Assembly (NCBI RefSeq): GCF_008973485.1 | Contig: NZ_CP031223.1 | Location: 1,178,001 to 1,242,000 of the forward strand | Source: Psychrobacillus glaciei | GTDB lineage: Bacteria > Bacillota > Bacilli > Bacillales_A > Planococcaceae | DNA: 64,000 nt | Reading direction: 5' to 3' | Part shown: positions 1-9,192 of the stretch, one piece after another | Numbering within the stretch: position 1 is the first letter of the stretch | Layout of the letters: the number at the start of each line of letters is the position of its first letter | Program-made: the position numbers and the translations under genes | Notes under the pieces: generated by a model | The model's input: the letters and a program-made list of their open reading frames with translations, nothing else | What the model was told of the DNA's origin: nothing | Database searches by the model: none

Positions 1-984
1 GGAAATTGTGCTGTAATAAAACCTTCTGAAGCAACGCCACATACTTCTCAAATTGTGAAGAGAATAATTGAAGAAACATTTGACCCGAGATATATTCGAG
101 TAATAGATGGTGAAAAGGAAGTAACATCGCTTTTAATCCATGCACCATTTGATTTTATCTTTTTCACTGGAAGCGTAAATGTCGGCAAAATTGTGATGCG
201 TGCTGCAGCTGAGCGATTGACGCCGATAGCACTTGAACTTGGTGGGAAAAGCCCGGCTATTGTAGATCATACAGCTAACTTAGAAGTAGCTGCAAAGCGG
301 ATTGCATGGGGGAAACTGGTGAATGCAGGTCAAACTTGTGTTGCTCCAGACTATGTATTAGTAGAAGAAACGATAAAAGAGGAATTTGTCGAGCTATTGA
401 AACAAACGATTCATACGTTTTTTGGAAAAACAATTCAAGCTAGTGGAGACCTAGGAAGGATTGTGAATGAAAATCAGTTCGATCGTCTGAAAAGAATTCT
501 AGATTTAGAAAAAGATCATATTGTTTTTGGAGGACGTACAGATAGAAGTGATTTATATATTGAACCAACCTTATTGGAGGGGGTAAGTTTCTCAAGCCCG
601 TCAATGGAAGATGAAATTTTTGGACCTATATTACCAATCATTTCGTATACTGACTTACCAACCATTATTCGGCAAATTCGTAGATTACCTAAACCTCTTG
701 CTGCCTATATGTTTAGTGAGCACGAAAGAGCCCAAAATTATTTCTTGGAAGAGTTTTCATTTGGTGGAGGTTGTATAAACGATACAATTTCTCATGTGGG
801 AAGCGCATTTTTACCCTTTGGAGGAGTAGGTAATTCAGGAACTCGTGCCTATCACGGGGAAGCAAGTTTCACTTTATTTACGCATCAAAAATCTATTATG
901 AAAAAGAGTACGAAGTTATCGGTAAATATTATTTTTCCACCATATAGAAACAAAGTGAAGCTTGTTAGAAGTCTTCTTAAGTAA
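1..984 (+). CDS. Aldehyde dehydrogenase, 3'-terminal part (start lies left of the window)
   Basis: The reading frame is open from base 1 and starts with GNCAVIKPSEATPHTSQ, the conserved NAD-binding stretch of aldehyde dehydrogenases, so the true start is outside the window; the internal GTG at 55 is not a real start. Further on come the LELGGKSP motif with the general-base glutamate (near base 235), NAGQTC with the catalytic cysteine (codon at 337-339), EIFGPILPI, and the C-terminal PFGGVGNSG followed by a YHGE-type tail and a hydrophobic/basic end. That tail is typical of class 3 fatty-aldehyde dehydrogenases such as B. subtilis YwdH. The enzyme would oxidise medium or long aldehydes to acids with NAD(P). 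The family is sure; the substrate is inferred. All catalytic residues in the visible part are present. Confidence 0.93.
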   Translation, partial: GNCAVIKPSEATPHTSQIVKRIIEETFDPRYIRVIDGEKEVTSLLIHAPFDFIFFTGSVNVGKIVMRAAAERLTPIALELGGKSPAIVDHTANLEVAAKRIAWGKLVNAGQTCVAPDYVLVEETIKEEFVELLKQTIHTFFGKTIQASGDLGRIVNENQFDRLKRILDLEKDHIVFGGRTDRSDLYIEPTLLEGVSFSSPSMEDEIFGPILPIISYTDLPTIIRQIRRLPKPLAAYMFSEHERAQNYFLEEFSFGGGCINDTISHVGSAFLPFGGVGNSGTRAYHGEASFTLFTHQKSIMKKSTKLSVNIIFPPYRNKVKLVRSLLK

Positions 985-1021
985 AAATCGGGTACGGAAA
1001 AGACACTGACTTCCTCCGGCG

Positions 1022-1067
1022 AACCAACGAGCCTCCTTCGCTATATTTCTTGTATGTCTCGTTGGTC
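1022..1067. repeat. Inverted repeat downstream of the aldehyde dehydrogenase
   Basis: ACCAACGAG (1023-1031) pairs with CTCGTTGGT (1058-1066) across a 26-base loop, followed by CTTTTCC. It may be a weak terminator for the upstream gene, or a worn remnant of the GC-rich repeat modules seen elsewhere, since TCCTCCGGCG and CCTCCGCAGGAG flank it. The rest of 985-1263 shows only AT-rich sequence leading to the next ribosome site. Confidence 0.4.
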
Positions 1068-1263
1068 TTTTCCTCCGCAGGAGACTTATATCTTTTTCCT
1101 TTATCTATTAATCAAGAAGTATTTTGCGAAGCTATCCTTCAACCTAGAGTTAGTCTCAATTGTCACCAAAATTTTGGCGGACACATAGGGATGCAAATCT
1201 AAGTTCTATAAGAAAAAAATTATTTTTGGTAAGATATAGAGGTACATAAAAGGAGGAAGTAAA

Positions 1264-2313
1264 GTGTCATTTACTTTTAATAAAGAAGAGACTGTTTCAT
1301 TGTTAAAGCAATTAGTTGAAATACCTAGTCCATCTGGTTACACAAAAGAAATTATGGATTTTATGGAGAATATTTTACTCGATTTACAAGTATCATTTAA
1401 ACGCACGAACAAAGGGGCATTAATTGCTACTATTAAAGGGGAAAATGATGTAACCCATCGTTTACTTACAGCTCACACAGATACACTTGGTGCAATGGTA
1501 AAAGAAGTAAAAGCAAGCGGAAGGTTAAAACTTACTATGGTCGGCGGATTTAATTGGAATGCAGTTGAAGGGGAATACTGCACCATACATACTGCTAACG
1601 GTAAAAAGATCCGAGGAACTATTCTTATGCATCAAACAACTGTTCATGTCTACAAAAATGCAAGTGGTCTGGCAAGAGATGAGCAAAATATCGAAGTTCG
1701 CGTGGATGAAAAAGTAACGAATGCTGAGGGAACACGTTTTTTAGGTATTGAAGTGGGAGACTTTGTATCTTTTGATCCGCGCTTTGAAGAAACGGAAACT
1801 GGTTTTATTAAATCCCGTCATTTAGATGATAAAGCAAGTACAACATTATTGCTTCAATTAATTAAGACAATAAAAGAAAATAAAATTCTTCTTCCAAATA
1901 CAACTCATTTCTATATTTCGAATAATGAAGAAATCGGCTATGGTGGAAATTCGAATGTTCCAGAACAAGTAATGGAATATATTGCAGTAGATATGGGCGC
2001 AATAGGAGACGGACAAACATCCGACGAATATACCGTTTCTATTTGTGCAAAAGATTCTTCGGGACCATACCATTACGAGCTTACTCGTCAATTAGTAGAA
2101 CTTGCAAAAAAAGAAAATATCGATTACAAATTAGACATATATCCGTTCTATGGTTCTGATGCATCAGCTGCTATTCGAGCAGGTTACGATGTAAAACATG
2201 GTTTATTTGGACCAGGAATTGAAGCTTCCCATGCATATGAACGGACGCATATTGATTCGTTGGAACAAACAGCTAAACTTTTGTATGCTTATGTAAATTC
2301 AAAAATGGTATAA
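1264..2313 (+). CDS. M42-family metallo-aminopeptidase
   Basis: 349 residues starting at GTG, with a very good ribosome site (AGGAGG at 1251-1256). The metal-ligand motifs of the M42/M20 di-zinc fold are all present: AHTDT (His71, Asp73), HLDDKAS, the catalytic pair in NNEEIGYGG, AVDMG, and the late histidine in EASHAYERTH. M42 proteins are cytoplasmic aminopeptidases that build large tetrahedral complexes and trim short peptides; B. subtilis relatives are YsdC, YtoP and YhfE, and I cannot say which is closest. No signal peptide is seen. It stands alone between the repeat-containing gap at 985-1263 and prfC. Glucanase or deacetylase names sometimes given to the family are unlikely. Confidence 0.9.
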   Translation: MSFTFNKEETVSLLKQLVEIPSPSGYTKEIMDFMENILLDLQVSFKRTNKGALIATIKGENDVTHRLLTAHTDTLGAMVKEVKASGRLKLTMVGGFNWNAVEGEYCTIHTANGKKIRGTILMHQTTVHVYKNASGLARDEQNIEVRVDEKVTNAEGTRFLGIEVGDFVSFDPRFEETETGFIKSRHLDDKASTTLLLQLIKTIKENKILLPNTTHFYISNNEEIGYGGNSNVPEQVMEYIAVDMGAIGDGQTSDEYTVSICAKDSSGPYHYELTRQLVELAKKENIDYKLDIYPFYGSDASAAIRAGYDVKHGLFGPGIEASHAYERTHIDSLEQTAKLLYAYVNSKMV

Positions 2314-2458
2314 ACAAACTTTAATAAAAACTAGTAGAATCAGCAGCCGCTTCTGTGATTTATTTCGTTAGAAAACGGTAAGCTGGTTCTTTTTTACTTG
2401 TATTTTCGTGCACAAATCCATATGATAAAAAGGTAAATAAGAAGGAGATACAAAATAT

Positions 2459-4033
2459 ATGGACTTAAATTTAACAGATGAAATATTAAAAAGAAGAACC
2501 TTTGCAATCATTTCCCATCCCGATGCTGGTAAAACAACTATTACAGAAAAGCTTTTATATTTTGGTGGGGCCATTCGTGATGCAGGAACAGTAAAAGGGA
2601 AAAAATCCGGGAAATTTGCAACATCGGATTGGATGGAAATCGAAAAGCAACGTGGTATCTCGGTTACCTCTTCTGTCATGCAATTTGATTTTAACGATTG
2701 TCGCATTAACATTTTAGATACTCCTGGGCATCAGGATTTCAGTGAAGATACGTATCGAACATTAATGGCTGTAGATAGCGCAGTCATGATTGTTGATGCA
2801 GCAAAAGGGATTGAAGCACAAACATTAAAACTATTTAAAGTTTGTCGCATGCGAGGAATTCCTATTTTCACGTTTATAAATAAACTTGACCGTCAAGGGA
2901 AAGAACCATTGGAACTAATGGAAGAGTTAGAAGAAGTCCTTGGGATTCAATCTTATGCGATGAACTGGCCAATTGGTATGGGGAAAGAATTCTTAGGAAT
3001 TTATGATCGCTTTAATAAGCGAATCGAACAATTCCGTGTAGAAGAATCCGATAAATATCTTCCTATTGATGAAAATGGAGAACTTGCTGTGGATCATTCG
3101 ATGAAACAAACTTCCTATTATACACAAGCAATGGAAGACATCCTACTTTTAAATGAAGCAGGAAATAATTTCGATAAAGAAAAAGTACTTTCAGGAGATT
3201 TAACTCCTGTCTTCTTTGGTAGTGCGTTAACCAATTTCGGTGTGCAAACTTTTTTAGAAACCTATTTACAATTTGCTCCTACACCACAACCTCGTAACAC
3301 AGATATTGGAGAGGAAGTAAGTCCATTGAATGAAGAATTCTCTGGCTTTATCTTTAAAATTCAAGCGAATATGAATCCTGCACACCGCGATCGTATTGCC
3401 TTTGTCCGTATCGTATCTGGTAAATTTGAAAGAGGTATGAATATCACACTCGCTCGTACTGGAAAAAATTTCAAAGTTACACAGTCAACACAGTTTTTAG
3501 CAGATGACCGTGAAACGGTTGATGTGGCAGTTGCAGGCGATATTATTGGTCTTTATGATGTGGGGAATTATCAAATTGGCGATACAGTAGTTGGAGGAAA
3601 GAAAGCATTTAATTATGAGAAGTTACCTCAATTTACTCCAGAACTATTTGTGAAGGTAACTGCTAAAAACGTATTGAAATCAAAGCATTTCCATAAAGGT
3701 ATCTTGCAATTAGTACAAGAAGGTGCGATCCAGTATTATAAAACACTTCATACGGAAGAAGTTATTTTGGGAGCAGTTGGCCAACTTCAATTTGAAGTGT
3801 TTGAGCACCGGATGAAAAGTGAATACAATGTAGATGTACGAATGGAGCCAATCGGTTCGAAAGTAGCTCGATGGATTGAAAATGAAGAAGAGGTAAAAGA
3901 ATCGATGACTGGTCCAAGAAGTATGCTCGTGCGAGATCGTTACGATAATTATGTTTTCTTATTTGAGAATGAGTTTGCAACAAGATGGTTCCAAGATAAG
4001 TATGAGCATATTAAATTATACAATCTTCTATAA
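2459..4033 (+). CDS. prfC: Peptide chain release factor 3
   Basis: 524 residues, close to the 529 of E. coli RF3. It is a translational GTPase of the EF-G superfamily: G1 loop SHPDAGKTT (residues 19-27), switch region RGISVTSS, G3 [15 protein letters not shown], and G4 NKLDR. The mid-domain and the C-terminal RF3 domain follow (ending near HIKLYNLL). RF3 uses GTP to strip RF1/RF2 from the ribosome after peptide release. A good ribosome site (AAGGAGA) lies about 8 bases upstream of the ATG. Many Bacilli, though not B. subtilis itself, carry prfC as a single gene, as here. The gene is followed by its own terminator. Confidence 0.96.
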   Translation: MDLNLTDEILKRRTFAIISHPDAGKTTITEKLLYFGGAIRDAGTVKGKKSGKFATSDWMEIEKQRGISVTSSVMQFDFNDCRINILDTPGHQDFSEDTYRTLMAVDSAVMIVDAAKGIEAQTLKLFKVCRMRGIPIFTFINKLDRQGKEPLELMEELEEVLGIQSYAMNWPIGMGKEFLGIYDRFNKRIEQFRVEESDKYLPIDENGELAVDHSMKQTSYYTQAMEDILLLNEAGNNFDKEKVLSGDLTPVFFGSALTNFGVQTFLETYLQFAPTPQPRNTDIGEEVSPLNEEFSGFIFKIQANMNPAHRDRIAFVRIVSGKFERGMNITLARTGKNFKVTQSTQFLADDRETVDVAVAGDIIGLYDVGNYQIGDTVVGGKKAFNYEKLPQFTPELFVKVTAKNVLKSKHFHKGILQLVQEGAIQYYKTLHTEEVILGAVGQLQFEVFEHRMKSEYNVDVRMEPIGSKVARWIENEEEVKESMTGPRSMLVRDRYDNYVFLFENEFATRWFQDKYEHIKLYNLL

Positions 4034-4039
4034 TATGGG

Positions 4040-4073
4040 AGGCCGCCTTTTAAATAAGGTGGTCTTTTTTTTT
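4040..4073 (+). terminator. Rho-independent terminator of prfC
   Basis: GGCCGCCTT and AAGGTGGTC form a 9-pair stem (two G-U pairs) with a 6-base loop, followed by nine T residues; it begins 7 bases after the prfC stop. Confidence 0.85.
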
Positions 4074-4079
4074 AGATTA

Positions 4080-4800
4080 AGCAAGTATATAGATTTTCCT
4101 CTTGCGAAACCAGTTTCATAGTACTTTAATGAAAAAATAATACCGAGGATTTACGTTTCAAGTGGACGCTTTCCGCGAGGGTGCAGCATTCGCGTCGCTT
4201 GTGATGGCTCTTCTATCTCCGAGGAACGAAGGCTAAGTACGCCACATCGTGTGGCAACGCCTTCGTGACCACCATCCTGTTGGCCGCCGTCTGGAGTCGC
4301 CACCTTTCACTACAATCGATTAAGTGAGTAGTACCAACAACAAGATTTTGTCTAGTTACAGCTAAGAATCTAGTAATAGTAAGGCTTCATAATATATTTT
4401 CAGGAGCTTGATCATGATTGTTTTTTCTTTTACCGTTCACAGTATATATGAATTAGTGGGTGTATGATTAGAGTAGGCGGTACTAGAGCAAAATAGAGAG
4501 TATCCAATGATAAAGAAGCGCTGAGCGGACGAAATTGCATCTTCGTCCGCTTTTAGAAGAATAGGAAAGTACTTAATCTCTCATTAACCAAACCTAATGC
4601 ACCATATCTCTACAAATTTCAAGAGGGCGACGGACAAACATCAGCCACAAGATTACTGAAAAAAATGGATAGTGAAGTGACGCAGTCACTTCACTATCCA
4701 AAACTTTAATGGTAACAGTGTAGCCAATGTTTCATCCAAAGCACTCTAGAAATAGAAAAGACCAAGTGCACTTAAGGAAGGTTATTTCTTCCTTAAAGTG
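4080..4800. repeat. R2 repeat, copy 1
   Basis: Non-coding copy of the R2 family described under findings. It starts near GCAAGTATATAGATTTTCC, passes through a GC-rich module (about 4160-4320, GTGGACGCTTTCCGCGAGG to GGAGTCGCCACC), then TTTTACCGTTCACAG, the small hairpin GAGCGGACGAA/TTCGTCCGC near 4522-4552, GCGACGGACAAACATC, and the long hairpin at 4667-4699. The boundary positions are estimated by eye from the other copies. It fills the gap between prfC and the RND gene. Its right flank (4800-4900) carries four loose copies of an AATCGCAARAT-like word. Confidence 0.75.
4667..4699 (-). terminator. R2 long hairpin, copy 1 (terminator-like on the minus strand)
   Basis: A perfect 15-pair stem, GGATAGTGAAGTGAC (4667-4681) with GTCACTTCACTATCC (4685-4699), loop GCA. 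Read on the minus strand it is followed by ATTTTTTTCAG, like an intrinsic terminator. Relative to other copies the C-G pair is replaced by A-T, a compensating change. Confidence 0.6.
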
Positions 4801-4961
4801 TAAGATTGATTCAAATCGTAAAATAGACTCTGCGAATCGCAAAATCCAAGCCCAAATCGCAAGATCGCACACCAGAATGGCAAGATCTTTATTTAATAAT
4901 TTGAACTCTTCCTTTTTTGGGCATATGATAGTAGTAGCAAATATAAAGGTGGTCCCCGAAA

Positions 4962-7900
4962 ATGAAAATAAGTGATTTCTCCATAAAAAGGCCTGTATTC
5001 ACAACCGTGATCATGTTTTTAATCATTATCCTCGGTGGGGTTTCCTTTTTTAAAATTCCGATTACATTAATACCGGACTTAAATCCTCCAATTGCGGTAG
5101 TCGTTTCAAGTTATCCTGGCGCAAGCCCAGTTGAAGTAAATGAAAAAATTACCAAGCCACTCGAAAATTCCTTAAGTACATTACCTGGTATTAAATCCAT
5201 TAATAGTACATCCCAAGAAGGAGCAAATTTTATATTATTGGAATTTGAGTGGTCCACAAATATGGATGATGTAGAATCAGACGTCATGCAGAGAATCGAC
5301 ATTACGCCTATGCCTGAAGGAGCCATAAAACCTAAGTTTCTAAAGTTTGATCCAGCTCAATTTCCGGTTATTCAGTTATCGTTAAGTGGCAAAAAAGCAA
5401 ATGGAGATATTCGATTAATCGCGGAAAAGCTAGAAAAAGAACTAATTAGTACAGAAGGTGTCGCAAGTGTAAATGTATCCGGTGCAATCGTAGAAGAAGT
5501 GCAAATCCTGCTTAATCAAAATAAGCTAGAAGAAAAAGGGATAACACAGAGCGATATTGTACAACTCATTCAAGCAAACAATATCTCTCTTCCAGGAAGT
5601 CCTATTGAAACAGAAGATAAAAAAACGCTCACCACTAGAATCATTAGCACTCTTACTACGATAGACGATATTAAAAACCTAGTTATTACTGTAAATCCGC
5701 TCGATGGAAAAAAAGTGACGATTGCAGATATTGCGACGGTCCAACTTACGGAACCAGAACAAAGTTCAGAAACTAGGGCAAATAGCGAACCCGCTGTATT
5801 ACTATCAGTTCTTCAAGAATCGAATGCAAATACGGCGAATGTATCCAAAGCATTTAAGGAAGCGTTAGACAAGCAACTGGCAAAAGAAGAGTTTTCCGGT
5901 ATAAAAGCAGATATATTATTTGACCAAGGAGATTATGTAAGACTAGCGATTAATAATATTGGCTCAACGCTTATAACAGGCGGTATTTTAGCAATGCTTA
6001 TATTATTTATCTTTTTAAAGGGAATTAAGAGTCCAATTATTATAGGTATTGCTATTCCGTATTCAGTTATTGTGACTTTTGTGTTAATGTTCTTTGCTGG
6101 ATTCTCTTTAAATATTATGACGCTTGGAGCATTAGCACTAGGAATAGGAATGCTCGTCGATAATTCCATTGTTGTCATTGAAAATATTGAAAGGCATTTA
6201 GGATTAGGCAAGAATCCACGAGAAGCAGCTTTTATTGGGACAAAAGAAGTTGTGGGAGCTATTACTGCATCTACTTTAACTACAGTCGCTGTGTTTGTGC
6301 CTGTTATATTTCTTTCTGGATTAATTGGACAAATATTCACGGAATTTGCACTAACGATATCGTTTAGTTTATTTGCTTCATTAGTCGTGGCCATTACAGT
6401 TATACCAATGATGGCTAGTAGAATGCTGAAGAAGCCAAAAGGTGATCTTGAAGCGAAAAGACGACGTTCGAAAACGTATAATAATTTTGAACGATCCATT
6501 AGATGGTCATTATCCCATCGCGCGATAGTTCTTACGATTACAGTTATTTTATTGGCCATTTCAGCGTTTGGTTTACTCCGCACGGGGACGGAATTTTTAC
6601 CTGCTACAGATGAGGGCTTTGTTACGATTGCAGTAAGACTTGAAAATGGTGCATCTTTTGGAGCAACGAATGAAGTCGTTAAGAATATTGAACAGCAATT
6701 GCAAGAAGAAAAAGACGTGGAAGTGTTCGTCAGTTTTGTAGGAGGAAATCAAGAAGGGCAATCGAGAGGGACATCTAAATCTAATATTGCAGAAATATCC
6801 GTAAAGCTAGTACCTTTAGATGAACGCAAGCGATCTACATTCACGTTTGTAGATGAAGTCCAACCGAAAGTAATAAAAGTTGCTGGGAAAAATGTAGAAG
6901 TGAATTTTAATATGCAGACTGCAGCTGGTTCATCACCTAACTCATTATCGTTCACGCTATCATCTGCTAGTAAAGATAATTTGAATAAAGCGGTACATTC
7001 CGTTTCGAAACAAGTGGAAAAAATAAATGGCGTAACTAGTATGAGAAATGATTTAACCGAAAAAATTGATGAAGTGCAAATGACAGTAAAAAAAGATGCC
7101 GCAACAGATTATGGGCTTGCCCCCGTACAAATTGCTCAAACGGTTAATAATGTAACACGAGGTGTATTTGCTACTCAAATTATATCCGACCAAGATGATG
7201 TCTATGGAGTTTATGTGAAATATGATGAAGCATATCGAAATAGTGTGGAACAATTAAGACAACTAAAATTAAGAACTCCATCTGGTCAGTATATTACATT
7301 ACAGGATGTAGCGAATATTGAAATTGCAGAAGGACCTCTAACTATTCGAAGAGTAAATCAAGCGAGCGCTGTTACATTCACCTTAAAATATGATTCGCAC
7401 TATTCTTTAGGTGAAATGTCCGGTTTCGTGGATGCTGCCATTGACAAAGCTAATTTGCCAAAAAATGTGCTCATTTCCTTTGGAGGAGATAGAGAGTTAT
7501 TGGACAATGCAAAAAATGATATGATATTAGCTATATTATTGGCAGTTGTTTTAGTATACATCGTAATGGCTGCACAATTTGAGTCGTATAAATATCCGTT
7601 TGTGATTATGTTCACTGTTCCTCTAATTGCTATTGGAATTTTCATTGGTCTCTTCACGACAAACACATCAATAAGTATTTCAGTAGTAATTGGGATTCTT
7701 ATCTTAGTAGGTATTGTTGTAAACAATGGAATTGTCTTGGTGGATTATATCAATCAACGAAAAGCGAGTGGTTTGGACTCTTATGAAGCAATAATAACTT
7801 CCGTAAGGGATCGCGTTCGTCCAATTTTAATGACTGCTTTAACGACTATTTTAGGACTAGTTCCCCTTGCCTTAGGTTTAGGAGAGGGAACGGAGATTAA

Positions 7901-8039
7901 TCAGCCAATGGGAATTACCGTAGTAGGTGGATTAATTAGTTCTACATTCTTAACTTTATATGTTGTACCTGTTATTTACAGTTTGTTTGATAAAGAAACA
8001 AGAAAAAAAGCAGTGTCTAAAAAGTCAGAAGGTATTTGA
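4962..8039 (+). CDS. RND (AcrB/SwrC-type) multidrug efflux transporter
   Basis: 1025 residues with the two-fold repeated RND layout: a first membrane helix (FTTVIMFLIIILGGVSFF), a long extracellular loop with YPGASPVEVNEKITKPLEN, a block of helices with the proton-relay aspartate in GIGMLVDNSIVVIENIE (Asp400), then a second half with the same plan (helices around ILLAVVLVYIVMAAQ and VVVNNGIVLVDY-like IVVNNGIVLVDYINQ). Length and motifs fit the HAE1 branch; B. subtilis SwrC (YerP), which exports surfactin and other amphipaths, is the natural comparison. No adaptor (MFP) gene lies beside it, as is common in Gram-positives. The ATG at 4962 has AAAGGTGG upstream. An overlapping 82-codon frame upstream is rejected as repeat-derived. 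Confidence 0.92.
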   Translation: MKISDFSIKRPVFTTVIMFLIIILGGVSFFKIPITLIPDLNPPIAVVVSSYPGASPVEVNEKITKPLENSLSTLPGIKSINSTSQEGANFILLEFEWSTNMDDVESDVMQRIDITPMPEGAIKPKFLKFDPAQFPVIQLSLSGKKANGDIRLIAEKLEKELISTEGVASVNVSGAIVEEVQILLNQNKLEEKGITQSDIVQLIQANNISLPGSPIETEDKKTLTTRIISTLTTIDDIKNLVITVNPLDGKKVTIADIATVQLTEPEQSSETRANSEPAVLLSVLQESNANTANVSKAFKEALDKQLAKEEFSGIKADILFDQGDYVRLAINNIGSTLITGGILAMLILFIFLKGIKSPIIIGIAIPYSVIVTFVLMFFAGFSLNIMTLGALALGIGMLVDNSIVVIENIERHLGLGKNPREAAFIGTKEVVGAITASTLTTVAVFVPVIFLSGLIGQIFTEFALTISFSLFASLVVAITVIPMMASRMLKKPKGDLEAKRRRSKTYNNFERSIRWSLSHRAIVLTITVILLAISAFGLLRTGTEFLPATDEGFVTIAVRLENGASFGATNEVVKNIEQQLQEEKDVEVFVSFVGGNQEGQSRGTSKSNIAEISVKLVPLDERKRSTFTFVDEVQPKVIKVAGKNVEVNFNMQTAAGSSPNSLSFTLSSASKDNLNKAVHSVSKQVEKINGVTSMRNDLTEKIDEVQMTVKKDAATDYGLAPVQIAQTVNNVTRGVFATQIISDQDDVYGVYVKYDEAYRNSVEQLRQLKLRTPSGQYITLQDVANIEIAEGPLTIRRVNQASAVTFTLKYDSHYSLGEMSGFVDAAIDKANLPKNVLISFGGDRELLDNAKNDMILAILLAVVLVYIVMAAQFESYKYPFVIMFTVPLIAIGIFIGLFTTNTSISISVVIGILILVGIVVNNGIVLVDYINQRKASGLDSYEAIITSVRDRVRPILMTALTTILGLVPLALGLGEGTEINQPMGITVVGGLISSTFLTLYVVPVIYSLFDKETRKKAVSKKSEGI

Positions 8040-8121
8040 AATTACATCCAGAATCACCTTTAGAATAAGTCTTTTATATTGCAATTAAAGAGTTCTACTT
8101 CTAAAAGTTGAAACAGTATGA

Positions 8122-8127
8122 TATAAT
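8122..8127 (+). promoter_or_regulatory. Extended -10 promoter of the riboswitch transcript
   Basis: TGATATAAT (8119-8127) is a perfect extended -10 box; no good -35 lies 17 bases upstream. Transcription would start about 25 bases before the riboswitch core. Confidence 0.55.
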
Positions 8128-8159
8128 GAATAACATAATTAAATAGACTTTTGACATAT

Positions 8160-8290
8160 GTCAAAGGGGAGTAGCTATAGGGAAACCTATTTCATAGTCG
8201 TCATTACATGGCTTTTGCCATCGGTTATGATAGTAATTTTACAATTACTTAGCAAGACCTTTGCCTTTAATTAGGCAAGGGTCTTTTTAT
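8160..8290 (+). promoter_or_regulatory. yybP-ykoY manganese riboswitch with intrinsic terminator
   Basis: The leader has the landmarks of the yybP-ykoY class: CAAAGGGGAGTAGCT near its 5' end (8162-8176), the TCGTCATTACA segment, and AGCAAGACCTTTGCC near its 3' end (8250-8264), which closes with the 5' CAAAGG segment. The 3' part can instead form a terminator, GACCTTTGCC with GGCAAGGGTC followed by a T run (8255-8287). Known members bind Mn2+ (with Mg2+) and turn on the downstream gene when manganese is high. The downstream gene is a TerC-family protein, a classic target, which supports the call. The mechanism is inferred from the class; only motifs and hairpin are visible. Confidence 0.95.
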
Positions 8291-8315
8291 TTGCAAAAAG
8301 GAGGATATTAATTTA

Positions 8316-9083
8316 ATGGAAGCAATATTATTTCAGTATGGATGGGTATTACTTGTTTTAGTTGGATTGGAAGGATTACTTGCAGCGGATAATGCAGTCG
8401 TGATGGCGGTAATGGTAAAACATTTACCGAAGGAGAGACAGAAAAAAGCATTATTTTACGGATTAGTTGGAGCTTTTGTATTTAGATTTTTGGCACTTTT
8501 TATGATTACATTTCTAGTAAATGTATGGCAAGTTCAGGCTTTGGGTGCTGCATACTTATTATTCATTTCGATTAAACATATTTATGATAAATCGAAAATT
8601 AAACCAGAAGATCATCCTGATTTTGACTTAAACACATCAAAAGGATCAAGTTTTTGGTTTACTGTATTAAAAGTAGAGGTAGCGGATATCGCTTTTGCAA
8701 TTGACTCGATGCTTGCTGCTGTGGCTATAGCAGTTACTTTGCCAGAACTTGGTGAATTACATATAGGGGGCATCAACGGGGGGCAATTCGCAGTAATGTT
8801 CTTGGGAGGAGTAATTGGGCTTGTCATTATGCGTTTTGCAGCCCATAAATTTGTTCAATTGCTTGAAAAATATCCTTCATTAGAAACAGCTGCATTCTTA
8901 ATAGTAGGCTGGGTAGGAGTAAAACTAGCTGTTTTGACACTTTCACATCCAAAAGTTGGTATACTAGATGAGCATTTTCCACACTCAGCTCCTTGGGAAA
9001 TCACGTTTTGGACGGTTCTATTAGCCATTGCCCTTTTTGGTTATATTTTTGGTGTAATATCAAACAAAAAAGTTTACAAATAG
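8316..9083 (+). CDS. ykoY: TerC-family manganese exporter
   Basis: 255 residues, nearly the same as B. subtilis YkoY (MeeY). It has about seven membrane helices, with the family signature GLEGLLAADNAVVMA near the N-terminus and the repeated acidic motif EVADIAFAIDSMLAA in the middle; both carry the membrane-buried acidic residues thought to bind metal. TerC proteins export Mn2+ and help load manganese into secreted enzymes. A strong AAAGGAGG ribosome site lies just before the ATG. It is the only gene controlled by the manganese riboswitch upstream, so export should rise when the metal is in excess. YkoY rather than YjbE or YceF is a judgement from length and riboswitch. Confidence 0.9.
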   Translation: MEAILFQYGWVLLVLVGLEGLLAADNAVVMAVMVKHLPKERQKKALFYGLVGAFVFRFLALFMITFLVNVWQVQALGAAYLLFISIKHIYDKSKIKPEDHPDFDLNTSKGSSFWFTVLKVEVADIAFAIDSMLAAVAIAVTLPELGELHIGGINGGQFAVMFLGGVIGLVIMRFAAHKFVQLLEKYPSLETAAFLIVGWVGVKLAVLTLSHPKVGILDEHFPHSAPWEITFWTVLLAIALFGYIFGVISNKKVYK

Positions 9084-9092
9084 TATTTAAGT

Positions 9093-9142
9093 GGAAAAGC
9101 ATAAAAGATAGTTGGTTTTAGCTATCTTTTTATGCTTTTTTT
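9093..9142 (+). terminator. Terminator of the TerC gene
   Basis: AAAGCATAAAAGATAG and CTATCTTTTTATGCTT form a long stem with a GTTGGTTT-type loop, followed by a run of T. Confidence 0.85.
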
Positions 9143-9192
9143 TCTTACAATGAGGGAACAGTCTATACGTTTTCTGAAAGGAAATTATCACC

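Noticed and set aside
4727-4975. 82-codon plus-strand frame before the RND gene
   Set aside because: Starts inside R2 copy 1, contains the AATCGCAAGAT words read as Arg/Lys/Ile-rich protein, overlaps the RND start, and has no ribosome site.
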